DNA from: Paramacrobiotus richtersi
Lineage: Eukaryota; Tardigrada; Eutardigrada; Parachela; Macrobiotidae
Direction of reading: 5' to 3'
Length of the DNA: 36,012 bases
NCBI GenBank assembly: GCA_034698045.1
Contig: JAQGAU010000176.1
Span: 1-36,012 of the forward strand
Under the pieces are notes generated by a model that saw only the letters and a list, made by a program, of their open reading frames with translations, was not told the origin of the DNA and did no database searches. Below, in pieces: positions 10,715-20,568 of the stretch. Within the stretch, counting starts at the first letter, position 1. Every line of letters begins with the position of its first letter. A program made the translations under genes and the position numbers.

Positions 10715-12530
10715 CCCTCATGGTATCCAACTACTACATGAGCGGACTATCTCTGCGTTCTGATTGGTGCTGTTAGCTGCTTGAAAGTCGGCTCTTTTCT
10801 GATTCATCCTGCTAAGTGGTTATACTGTACCTACTGTATAACCTACTACTATGAGTGCTTCTACTGTACCTACATAGATGTTGCCCGTAGAATCCAATGA
10901 CTGTTCGAATGAAAATGTTGTTCTGTGGGAAAGGCCGATTTCTAGGGAGTTTTGAATTGGGCATTGTTTCTGATTCTGGCTGACAATGAGTGTTTTGTGG
11001 AAGGTGCTGAGGTAAGCTTCGGTGCAAGCGTGAAGCGAAAGGTCGGTTGTGTGTTTCGGACACCTTTGGAGAGCAGCCAATGATTGCCGTATGGAAATTC
11101 GGTGGTTAGTTGCCGTCATGGAAATGGTCAGTTTCCGCAATACGTTGAAGATTAACAACGGGGATATTGGCACTCATATTGCCATGCTCTAAATTCAGAA
11201 GAATGTCCAAAAACTTGTATACAACTATGTGTAGACACAAAATCACCTCATTGGCACCCAGCGCTTCAAAGTGCCAATGAGGAATTCACTTTTGTACACA
11301 ATATACGACGAGGTTGCAGCGTTTCTAACCAGCGTGATCGAGTTTGTACTGTACCATTGTATTTTTTTAAATACCGGATAATTCGCAGGATGAAATACCC
11401 ACGGGATACTGATTTTCGGTATTTGGGAAATCAACTTCCATTTTCAAGTTTAATTCGTAAGATTTGTTTGAGCTTGACCTTTGTCTACTTACTGTTATGG
11501 CGGGATTTACCGGGACCGGGTAGTACTATTGAAGTGCAATTCAAGGTAGACTGCTAATAAAACTGAAGGGAAGAAAACTGCACGGTAACCTTCAAAGTAA
11601 AATGTTGAAACAAAAGTAAACCGTACAGGTAAGTGGTTGAAAAGTGAAAATCACACACGAATGCCAATAATTACTTTTAAAAAGTGAACAGTAAAACAAG
11701 GCAAATCAGAAGGGAATTGCAACAGTCAACCTAAAGCTGTGTTAGATAAAAACAGATACTACGCAGTAAAAGCGACTTAGTGATACAATGGAAAACTTCG
11801 TTAAAGATTTTGATACAACGATTTTTTTCGCTATGTTTATCACGTACTCTATAATCGACAGCTGCCTAGTTACCAAGCGCAAATCAACAGAACAACGACA
11901 GCGAAAACCCACAAACGAAGCCCGAAAATACTGCGACCAAATAAACGGAACAGAGGAAAGCGGAAACCGTTAAATCAAGCCCGGCGAGACGAAGCGAAGC
12001 GCCGCTGTGGCTTGTTATTGCTATGCCTTAACGTTAACCCCAGAATGAAGAGAAACAAAGCTCGGAGACCGGAAGCGCCTTGAGTCATCTACCATCTACG
12101 TATTATCTTTTGGAAATTGTCCTTGGACTACACTCTACACAGACAAGAGAGTAAAATGCCTTGTCACTGCGGTTCTGACGACGGCATATTAACTGAGATG
12201 AATTTGTGGAAATTGTTCCGACACTAATGTCGTTTCTGTTAGAGACTGAAAGAGCTTCACTTCTAATTATTGTGCGTTTTCGCGATTATTAATCAGCCGA
12301 CAAACATGATTATACTTTTAAAACTCAGATGGTACATAAATTAGTGACATGGAGCTTTCTGCAGTTTCTGGACACTCGAAGAAATGTGATGACAAGTGCA
12401 CTGTATCTGGACAGACTAAGCAGTTCCAGCCGGAACAGTTTCGAATAATAATCCACCAGACGTGTCGCATAAATGCATCAAACATCATAACGTTCCATTT
12501 ATTATATTCTACAAGAAAACACATCGCTAT
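10715..12530. other. Long intergenic region
   Basis: About 1.8 kb separates the truncated EMI/EGF gene from the Trp-rich protein gene. A 62-codon frame at 11788–11973 has no family signal. Short GTACCTACTGTATAACCTAC-like redundancy occurs around 10818–10875. No RNA gene or mobile element was recognised. Confidence 0.4.
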
Positions 12531-14084
12531 ATGATCATGGGAATGTCGAAATTACTGTTTGCACTGGGTCTGGTGACCTTTGCGGCAGGACAAGCATTAA
12601 ATCAAAATTCATTGGATACTCCGCAAGGGACAAACCAGGAACAAGTCACGGGGGATATTTCATGGAATCAAGGAGCCTCATGGACCCATGTTCCAGATAA
12701 CTACCGAACCAGTCCGCGTGGTGAGTGGAACGCCGGTGGATGGACCGATAGTCCATGGACGGACTCGTGGAACCAATCGACAACTGCACCTTTTTGGAAT
12801 CAGTGGGCGACAGATTCGTGGCTGAATCAATGGACAACGGATATGAACTCATGGTGGAATCAAGGGTCAACGGAATCCTGGTGGAACACGGGTTCTTGGT
12901 GGAATCCACAGACATCGGGTACTGATTCCTGGTGGAATCAATGGACAACCAAACCCTGGTGGAACCAGTGGACTACTGAATCTTATGTAAACCAAGAGAC
13001 GAACACTGATTCCTCGTGGAATCAAGGGTCTACTAAACCCTGGTGGAATCAGTGGACTACCGGGTCCTGGTGGAATCAGATGACCAACCAGCCGTTGTGG
13101 AATCAACCGACCACCGAATCCTGGCTGAATCAAGGGACGAATACTGACGCGTCGTGGAACCAAGTCTCCACCAGACCATGGTGGAATTATTGGACTACCG
13201 GGTCCTGGTGGAACCAAATGACTACCCAGTCGTGGTGGAATCAGCCTACCACCAAATCCTGGTTGAACCAGCAAGGGAACACCGATTTGTCCTGGAATCA
13301 AGGGTCCACCAAATCGTGGTGGAATTACTGGACTACCGAGTCCTGGTGGAACCAGATGACCACCCAGCCGTGGTGGAATCAATGGACCACTGGCCGACCC
13401 GTTTCAAGCGGTCGCCCAGCAGGTATCACGGGTCCTAACGGTTACCCGACTTCTTCGCGTCCCGAGGTTGTAACGAGTGCGTACGCGCCTTGGACGACGC
13501 CGCGACCGGCATTAAACGCGGCAGTCTCTCCTCAGTGGATGACTGGTCGTCCAGCTGGACCAACTGGTCATCCAGAGACTGGTGGGACGACGCCACGACC
13601 GGTTGGACCGACAGGTCATCCTGGAACCGGAACAGCCTATGGTGGTGCTTCATCCCGGCCAGTAGGCGGCAGCAGCATTATTCCACCATTTGTTTCAACG
13701 GTTCGTCCTCCAGCCGGAACAACCGTTGCCGGTACCTCATCCCGGCCAGGTGGCGCTAGCATCGTTCCACCAGGTGTTTCTACAAATCGTCCTGCAGTCG
13801 GAACAACCCCAGTTGGTACTTCTTCCCGCCCAGGAGGTCAAATCGAATCGACGGGTCGTCCGGGAAGCGGAGCGGCAATTATCGCTACGCCTCCACCACT
13901 GGGAATCCCTACGGGTGCTGCAAGTCAAAGGAGCACTGAACGACAAATGGGATCGACTGGTCGAGTCGGGGTGACCTCCGGCGGAGCTGCAGCAACAACG
14001 CCCCGACCTGCAGGAGGAGGTGCTGGTACTACCAGACCAGTTGGAACGACCCCGCGACCACGCACTCCTGTTCCAGCTTTCTAA
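12531..14084 (+). CDS. Secreted Trp/Asn/Gln/Thr-rich repeat protein
   Basis: A single uninterrupted frame of about 517 residues, counted from the ATG at 12531; ATGs at 12537 and 12543 are also possible. The open frame continues 23 codons upstream from another ATG at 12462, but the hydrophobic signal sequence (MSKLLFALGLVTFAAGQA) favours the later starts. The mature part has no cysteine. Residues from about 20 to 310 are built from units such as SWWNQWTT, grouped into three exact-length 46-residue blocks. The remainder is Pro/Gly/Thr-rich with repeated [TS][SG]RPxG units. The composition suggests an extracellular structural or adhesive material (cuticle, glue, mucus or egg coat). I know of no family match, so the function is inference only. 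The neighbours are intergenic and give no further clue. Confidence 0.8.
   Translation: MIMGMSKLLFALGLVTFAAGQALNQNSLDTPQGTNQEQVTGDISWNQGASWTHVPDNYRTSPRGEWNAGGWTDSPWTDSWNQSTTAPFWNQWATDSWLNQWTTDMNSWWNQGSTESWWNTGSWWNPQTSGTDSWWNQWTTKPWWNQWTTESYVNQETNTDSSWNQGSTKPWWNQWTTGSWWNQMTNQPLWNQPTTESWLNQGTNTDASWNQVSTRPWWNYWTTGSWWNQMTTQSWWNQPTTKSWLNQQGNTDLSWNQGSTKSWWNYWTTESWWNQMTTQPWWNQWTTGRPVSSGRPAGITGPNGYPTSSRPEVVTSAYAPWTTPRPALNAAVSPQWMTGRPAGPTGHPETGGTTPRPVGPTGHPGTGTAYGGASSRPVGGSSIIPPFVSTVRPPAGTTVAGTSSRPGGASIVPPGVSTNRPAVGTTPVGTSSRPGGQIESTGRPGSGAAIIATPPPLGIPTGAASQRSTERQMGSTGRVGVTSGGAAATTPRPAGGGAGTTRPVGTTPRPRTPVPAF
12984..13397 (+). repeat. Three tandem 138-bp coding repeats
   Basis: Units at 12984–13121, 13122–13259 and 13260–13397 each encode 46 residues. 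They follow the pattern [WY][LV]NQ-x2-NTD-x-SWNQ … WW[NQ] … WTT … SWWNQMT and are the same length with no indels between copies. Each unit is itself made of roughly 10-residue WWNQxTT modules, which continue less regularly upstream from about 12770. Confidence 0.9.
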
Positions 14085-14972
14085 TTCTAGTAGATAAAGA
14101 CTCCAGAGAAAGAGGGGTTCGCAACGCTGTCGCCCGTAATTTTGCGTCCTAACATTCCTCCTGTCGGTGATATAGCTTATATTGCGGGTTCTCTTCTTTT
14201 TTTAAAGTTTTTGTTCGAATGGTACTTACGTTAATAACGAGATATGCTTTTGATACACTAGCTTGCCGCGTGTTCTAATCCCTTGGGCTCGGATGTTGAT
14301 GTTGATCAAGTGTATTTTGTATCTTTGATTTTTCAATGAAATTCGTCACTAATACGGCGACGTCCCGCGTAGTTATGATCCATGTGGTGGCTAACGTAAA
14401 TGGTGCTTTTTTTGTTGCAAACTGCGCAGCCTGATTTATATAGATACATGTATGAATGTGTAAACTTGCAGTCGTCAGTACATACTGTTACGGCCCGAAA
14501 GGTCATTCCAGTGCAAAGGCAATCATATTCTGGATTAGCTCCGGTCACTTGTACATACAGGTATGTATCAGGTATATGCAGGAACACAATTCGAGCTAGT
14601 ACAGCAGAAACAACATCACTATTAAGCTACTGTACGAGAATATCCATTAACGACATCGAATAAAGGGAAAAGAAGCATATGTCCACTCATCTTCGCAGCC
14701 AAATTTACCACCTTCGTTTTTCTTGTTTATTAAGTTACCCAAAACAAATGCAGTGTGTTCAGTTGTTACAAACCATTTACAGTACAATATATACAAAAAA
14801 ATATTTGCCAGTTTCTTAATTCTCAATACGTAATCGAAAAAAGCACTTTCGAACTGCTACAGTCCTTGTAGCTCTAGTTTTTAGTCCTACTTCCGGTTGT
14901 TATAAATTTGTCATCTGCAATACGGACATAAGAATGTGGCAGCGTCTGGAACAGTTTTTTATTTATAGAAGA
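14085..14972. other. Intergenic spacer
   Basis: This lies between the ends of the Trp-rich protein gene (plus) and the Cys-rich exon (minus), so it holds two 3' flanks. No gene supported. Frames at 14400–14663 and 14333–14587 overlap each other and have no domain signal. Confidence 0.4.
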
Positions 14973-15596
14973 TTAATTTTTAGTAGGAACTTTTGCCACA
15001 ATAACGTTAGGGCCAGCGGTTTCATTATTATAAGTACAACAAGTCCTGTGCAGCCATTTCTGGGTGCCAGGTGGCTCCTCACAATCCACACGCTCGTCTT
15101 TCCAACAGCTCTGTGTCGGCAGCGTCATCGAGTTATTCCCGGCATCCCGATCCGTTGTGCAGCACAAGCGTAACAACTTCAATCCGAAATTCCCATAGGG
15201 ATACGGATGCGATGGTGGACACATCATCTGCTGTCCGCGGCCGAGCATCGTCCCATCGCATTCCCGGTCCACCTCCTCAAAACGCTGGGGCTTCACGGCC
15301 ATTATTCCCTTCTCCAGGTCCGCGGCGTATTTGTCTTTTTTCAACGTGTCCTGTATCTTGGAATACCATGGGGTATCGAGTAGCTGGACTTTTCCAGCGG
15401 ATAGTGTGCCTAGTTTGATTAACGTGTCGACGTGCGCGGCAGAACGCCACTCGTGATCATCAGCACGGAGAAGGTCCATCTCGGGAAGAAAGATGTCTGT
15501 CTCGGGCGACAGACACATTGACATGTTGGATTTGACGCAGTAACGGTTGCCGTTGATTAGGGTGATATGAGCTGATTCGCTGCACGCTACCGTTCT
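14973..15596 (-). CDS. Cys-rich protein, 3' terminal exon, family not recognised
   Basis: The frame is open from a convincing acceptor (…GAATTTGCAG at about 15597) to its stop at 14973. It encodes about 207 residues with a dozen cysteines, including CPPSHPYPYGNFG, LRLCCTTD, SCWKDERVDC and HRTCCTY. The alternating CC and C-x6-C spacing suggests a disulfide-bonded secreted domain. No in-frame ATG lies in the open stretch upstream, so earlier exons must exist. The GT92-like gene at 15789–16709 lies just upstream on the same strand, but I found no donor in the right phase to join them. The exon call is good; the product identity is unknown. Confidence 0.5.
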   Translation of the reverse strand, partial: RTVACSESAHITLINGNRYCVKSNMSMCLSPETDIFLPEMDLLRADDHEWRSAAHVDTLIKLGTLSAGKVQLLDTPWYSKIQDTLKKDKYAADLEKGIMAVKPQRFEEVDRECDGTMLGRGQQMMCPPSHPYPYGNFGLKLLRLCCTTDRDAGNNSMTLPTQSCWKDERVDCEEPPGTQKWLHRTCCTYNNETAGPNVIVAKVPTKN

Positions 15597-15788
15597 CTGC
15601 AAATTCAAGGGAATCTTGTTAGCATAAAATGTGTCTGCGTAAGAAATCCTTAAGGGACGTCAAAAGCCGGATACGATCTCTCGAAATGCTTTACGGGAAG
15701 GTTTCTTCTTAAGGCATCACCGTCTTTCTAATTATAACGCTAAAACCGATCGGCAAGGTACCGTGTTCCAACCTGTATTCCGAAGTTG

Positions 15789-16709
15789 CTAATTGTTCCG
15801 ACTTGACATTTCAAATAAATGTGAGTCTTCAAACCTTGCCTTTCGATCATCGGCCTTGCAGTCATCAAGATCGGCAAACCCTTCATCCAGTCCCCGGTGA
15901 GGCGCTCGCATGGTATTCGTCGTCAACACCAACGGATAAACATCACTTGAATTCGACGCGGACTCATACATCAGATCCACACTCCCAGAGAACGAGTTCC
16001 CCGACAACCACGTCCGGAACTTTTTCTCCCATCCTCCCGTACCAAACTTCGTACTAAGAATCCTCACCGCTGTATTCGTAACATTCCCCTTTTGCAGGAA
16101 TTCCCAGACCGAATAATACTTTGGTGAAAAGGTGAAATGCCCACCGGTCGTCATGAGTATCCACTGCGAATACTGCCGATACTGCACATAGCAGTCAACC
16201 ATGGCTAATTCACCCGTCTCATCAAACTCGCTGCTCTGCCGGTCGTTACCGAAGAATCGAGCGGGAAACACACGAACGGTGACCGCTGTGCGGTGCGGTA
16301 GATACAGCATCGGTAAGTGCTCCACCAGATCGATACCAAAGTAGTTATAGAGGACAAAGTGATCGGCACCCTGTAGACGATGGAATTCAATCCATTCCAC
16401 CAAGTATGGTACTTCATTGTGGACCATAGCACAGACCGTTAGCCTGTATGGTTTATCTTTGGGAGGTACTGCCGTATAGGATTCTTGATCGTTTAGACGC
16501 TCTTGATCATTCAGACGTTCCAGCGCGGGATTCTTCCAGATCTGGGTGGATTCCAAATGAGATATGGTGAAAGTGTACGTTCCAGTGAAATTCAGGTAAG
16601 TTTGCAGAAGGATCAGAAGCGGCAGGACGATGAATAGGATGACTTGGTAGCTGCGGTTCTGCTGAACAAGGGACCATAACACTGCTCCAGATTCTGGGAG
16701 GTGTGACAT
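15789..16709 (-). CDS. GT92 (DUF23) family glycosyltransferase-like protein, DxD lost, C-terminally short
   Basis: A 306-residue type II membrane protein with an N-terminal anchor at about residues 22–40. The GT92 signature follows: TVCAMVHNEVPYLVEWIEFHRLQGADHFVLYNYF. It aligns with the two intact GT92 genes downstream up to the part corresponding to their 'RGPFPGQDKDYEK' segment, then ends without the conserved RxNHYAFRSKE block. At the metal/nucleotide-sugar site, where the others read DVDEF, this protein reads TTGGHF (residues 187–192), so both Asp are gone. An imperfect hexapeptide duplication (ERLNDQ twice) sits at about 64–75. The frame is otherwise open. It is either a pseudoenzyme or an early-stage pseudogene. 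GT92 enzymes such as nematode GALT-1 act in the secretory pathway on glycans. Confidence 0.75.
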   Translation of the reverse strand: MSHLPESGAVLWSLVQQNRSYQVILFIVLPLLILLQTYLNFTGTYTFTISHLESTQIWKNPALERLNDQERLNDQESYTAVPPKDKPYRLTVCAMVHNEVPYLVEWIEFHRLQGADHFVLYNYFGIDLVEHLPMLYLPHRTAVTVRVFPARFFGNDRQSSEFDETGELAMVDCYVQYRQYSQWILMTTGGHFTFSPKYYSVWEFLQKGNVTNTAVRILSTKFGTGGWEKKFRTWLSGNSFSGSVDLMYESASNSSDVYPLVLTTNTMRAPHRGLDEGFADLDDCKADDRKARFEDSHLFEMSSRNN

Positions 16710-17699
16710 GTTTGCTTCGAGTATGGAGATCTGAATGCTTAAACTAGACGGTGGACGAGCGTACGCTTTTCTCGTGAACGGGCATGTTTCGACAACAATA
16801 CTAATACAAAAAAAGATTCTTAACTGCAGTTTTTAAAAGAAGATTAGACTCCTAGATCTGTAATATGGAGAAAAGGATTATCAACAGATTTTTTTCAAAG
16901 ACAAAATAAACACCGACCGGTATAGCATACTCCGGATGCGCCGCTGAATGGCACATGTCTTGATAATTGCATTCTCAGTGGGTTACAGAATACTACTTGA
17001 ATTTTTCACATCATGTCGATTTCACGAATAATAATGAACCCATATCTTTAGCTCAAAGCTGAGTTTGCAAAATACTGCGGCCGAGAACGTGGATTCCTGA
17101 AATGATAGCATCCAGAATTTGAGAAGAAACAGACTCCCTGAACAGCCATATTTTAACGTTTGTGCAGTACGCGTCTTGACTACAGGTGTAGTTGCCGGCA
17201 AAGAATCATACGCAGTTATTTGTATGCCTGGATGAGTCTAACTGGAATTGTTATTCAAATTTAGTAATAATCAAGATTACGTGTTTATTATTATGGTGTC
17301 GTGTACATACGTTCAAATAAAAGGTCATTCGGTGAATAAAGATTGTATGTAATATCAACGCTATGGACGTATTCAACTGAATCTTAACGTACTGTATAGC
17401 GGTGGATGCTGATTGTCAGTTGCATCGGTTTCGCCGTTATCAATGACACAGGCGAGTTTCAGCCGACCAATACTTGAGTTATGACAACTACCAGGGAAAC
17501 GTTTAAAATTCGCTTCATATTGTTAAATTTAATAGCGCTCAAGTACCGGTAATGAATAAACCATAATCGCAATATCTCGCAGCTACAAGCCAAACTTAAC
17601 TATGCTGCAAAATACGGCTAAACACTGGTAAACATGAAAACGTTATCGTAGCATACTAGACACGTCTTGATAAAATTTCATACCGGTTAATCCGGGAAA
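16710..17699. other. Spacer between divergent GT92 genes
   Basis: About 1 kb between the start of the DxD-less GT92 gene (minus) and the start of an intact one (plus), so it should carry both promoters. I see no coding sequence or strong repeat. Confidence 0.4.
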
Positions 17700-18791
17700 A
17701 TGGCTGTCTCCCTACATCCAGCTATTACAACCCTAAAGGAGAGTATTTTGCTGTTAACAGTACTCTCATCCTGTTTGTTGGTGCATGCAGACAAGCCGAA
17801 ATATTTCATAGCCGCCTGTGCCATGATCAAAAACGAGATGAACGTCCTCTTGGAGTGGATCGAATTCCACCGTATCCAAGGCGTGGAGAAGTTCATCTTC
17901 GTAGACGACTACAGTTCGGACGATGTACAACTACTCCCGCGTCTCTACGCCGACCTAGGTTATCCCGATTTAGTAGAGATCATCCCGCAGAACTTTCGCC
18001 GCTACAACAAAGCACACGACGGCGGTTTGGGTGACCATGATTCCGGTCAAATGCAGGGACTGAACCACTGTAACACCCGGTTTAAAGGCGTGGCCGAGTG
18101 GATGCTGTCATGTGATGTGGATGAGTTTATGTTCTCCCCTACATACTACACCATTGCCAACTACCTGCGGAATAAGACTAACGACCAAATTGCCCATGTC
18201 TCGGCGCAGGTAATGCGATTTGGTTCCAACGGCGTGCAGAACGAGAATCGGTTGCGTTTGTCCCTGGACCCCTACACCAACCAGATAACGGTTGTGGCGG
18301 ATGTGTTCAATGAGAACCTGCTGTTGATCTCCCGGAACCCCTTTCGCGGACCATTTCCCGGACAGGATAAGGATTATGAGAAGTTGCATACGGCGATCTG
18401 TAAACCGGAGAAGTTTCCCCATGACTGTCAGCACGCTATTGGCAAGTCCCTGTGGCGGCCGCACACCTGCGCATTGGGTGGGATTCACTGGTGTGAGAAA
18501 CGGCTGGTGGGCCAGGGCAATAATCCTTCGATGAATGAACTGCGAATTAACCATTACGCGTTCCGTTCCAAGGAGCACGTGGAGAAGCTGCCGAAGAATC
18601 AGATGGGTGGGATCAAAAGCGGGGTGTATACGGTTTTTGACAGGAAGTGGTTCTCGATCGTGGAGGATAATGCTATTAAGCCGTATCATGCCGAGATGCT
18701 CAGGAGGTTGGCGGTGTTTCCCACGGTTACCGTGCATCACAAGAAATTGATAAATTCGGAATGGATTGCATCCGTTATGTCAGGCAGCTGA
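17700..18791 (+). CDS. GT92 (DUF23) family glycosyltransferase
   Basis: A single-exon, 363-residue protein. A hydrophobic N-terminus (ESILLLTVLSSCLLVHA) acts as signal peptide or anchor. The core begins ACAMIKNEMNVLLEWIEFHRIQGVEKF, followed by the acidic DDYSSDD, the DVDEF metal/donor site at residues 139–143, and the C-terminal block RINHYAFRSKEHVEK. All conserved parts are present, so I expect an active secretory-pathway glycosyltransferase. Family members transfer galactose to fucose or related acceptors, but acceptor specificity cannot be read from sequence. It is strongly similar to the gene at 20569–21840, so these are tandem duplicates. The start is the ATG in AAAATGGCTG. Confidence 0.93.
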   Translation: MAVSLHPAITTLKESILLLTVLSSCLLVHADKPKYFIAACAMIKNEMNVLLEWIEFHRIQGVEKFIFVDDYSSDDVQLLPRLYADLGYPDLVEIIPQNFRRYNKAHDGGLGDHDSGQMQGLNHCNTRFKGVAEWMLSCDVDEFMFSPTYYTIANYLRNKTNDQIAHVSAQVMRFGSNGVQNENRLRLSLDPYTNQITVVADVFNENLLLISRNPFRGPFPGQDKDYEKLHTAICKPEKFPHDCQHAIGKSLWRPHTCALGGIHWCEKRLVGQGNNPSMNELRINHYAFRSKEHVEKLPKNQMGGIKSGVYTVFDRKWFSIVEDNAIKPYHAEMLRRLAVFPTVTVHHKKLINSEWIASVMSGS

Positions 18792-20568
18792 GTGTACCAT
18801 CGAGACTGTATTGCGATTCGTGGTGATCAAACAATAGTATTTGGATGCTTCCTTCGATACTGTTTGATAGGCTGACCCGTCGTTACTGTTGATACTGACG
18901 GTTTAATTAACTGTTGTTGCCGGGGTTCTTTTCAGTGCCTACCGTTTTGAATGGTTTTCGTGGGCTTCTCAACCGATGCGCATTATTGTAACCTATATGC
19001 CAGCTTGTTAATTACGCTGTCAGTTGTTTCTGACTTGTCGCAATTCTGCAGAGTTGTTTGGGATTTTAACAGTACTCATACAGTGATACTAATACTTACT
19101 GTATGTAGTATACGTATGTTTTTCAACCAGTAGTGTCCACTGCCCACTCTCCTGCTGCCCAAACTCTGCAAGACCATCGCTTCGGCAGCATTTTTGAAGT
19201 AGGTCCGTTCAGCGCGATTGCACAACCAGACAGCTATAGCGGTTTTTAATCAGCACTCAAGAGGTCTGTGCATACAAATTTCTCGTGAGAAACATGATTT
19301 GACCAATCAACTGGGCTACGGTGGTTGCATTCTTACATTGCGGACGACATAGGCGATTTGATAAACAGCGTCTCTACCGCCTGGTATACAAGCCGTTAGA
19401 AATCGTGTACTGGTAGTATGTGCATTGGACAAGTCATATAACTATGTCAGTTTGTGTTATCGTTCCTTTCTCCCAGCTTGTGTTACGCCCTTGGCCTTGA
19501 CCCTGTAGCGGTACGAAATGTTCCCATCGCCTCTTATCGAAAGTAGTTCGTACAAGCGGCTAACAGCGTAACAGCGTTCGTGATGTATGTGTGAGAATGT
19601 TTTACTTTTCCCGTAACTCTTGCAGTGATCTGACCATAAAAAGCAATTCGTTGAACCGTATAAACAAAAGAAAAAAACCAGAGAAAGGCTGAAAGATTTT
19701 CCTTGCCAATTGGAATCGTACATATAATATACGTTAGTCGATGTACATATATAAAAACCTCGCATAGTCGAAGTGTTAACAGATCACCAGGGTATTCTCT
19801 CCATAATAATATCTGTGCGCACGCAAACAAACATATCCTTCAAATACTATGTGGGGAAAGTGTCAAAGTATTATTATGTTTACATTTAAATAACTTTAAA
19901 AAATGTTTTTAAAAGTTTTCAGTAAGTGTTCTGAAAATCTTATCCAAAACAATCGTGATTACATAATTAGCTGTTGGTTAAGTGTATTAAAATGATGGTA
20001 CTGCATGTATCAAGGCTCTCTTCTCCAAACTCAAAGAATAAGAGTCCTACGTGTGTATACCAGTTCCGTATGCAGGCCAGACACGAAACAAATCAAATAA
20101 AAGCAAACCACAGCTGCCTATATACCGCGCACCATGATCTCGTTGTCAGGAGATCAAAGCGGTGAGTAAGCTGTTATCAGTTCAACGTCTCGTAAACGAC
20201 GCCGACGGTCGATATCCGAGGCGTTTTCACCGGCCTCAACGACGGGCAGATAAGCCAACACATCAATAAGGAAACGAACGATAACCGTACATGCACACTA
20301 AATCCTACCGCTTACACAGTTCCGGATTTTAAATGCCATTGCAATTGCACAGAGTCATAATTCGGTCTAGAATGCATAAATATTCAACATAGAAACGTGG
20401 TGTTATTAAGGAACAGACGTACACGATGGTTCTTACGCTGGTTGATGTATGGATTCCTCGCCCTTCAAGAAGAGTTATAGAATCTGATCTCTTCGAGAAA
20501 GAGTCTACGTTATGCTAGTGTATTTTGGCTGATGTTGCAGAATATGCGGTGCTTTACATCAGTCGGGG
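18792..20568. other. Intergenic region between GT92 paralogs
   Basis: About 1.8 kb without a supported gene. An acceptor-like TTTTGGCTGATGTTGCAG lies just before the next start codon, so a 5'-untranslated exon of the downstream gene may sit here. No GT92 relic was recognised. Confidence 0.4.

Noticed and set aside
11788..11973. 62-codon frame starting MENFVKDFDT
   Set aside because: No domain, splice context or homolog recognised. Kept as intergenic.
12646..13653. Long minus-strand frames opposite the Trp-rich gene
   Set aside because: They mirror the repeats of the real plus-strand gene, with no signal peptide or family features.
15597..15788. Splicing of the GT92-like gene to the Cys-rich exon
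   Set aside because: No donor of the required phase 0 near the end of the GT92-like frame; nearby GT sites give stops or weak consensus.
18108..18740. 210-codon minus-strand frame inside the first intact GT92 gene
   Set aside because: Shadow of a strongly conserved gene on the other strand.
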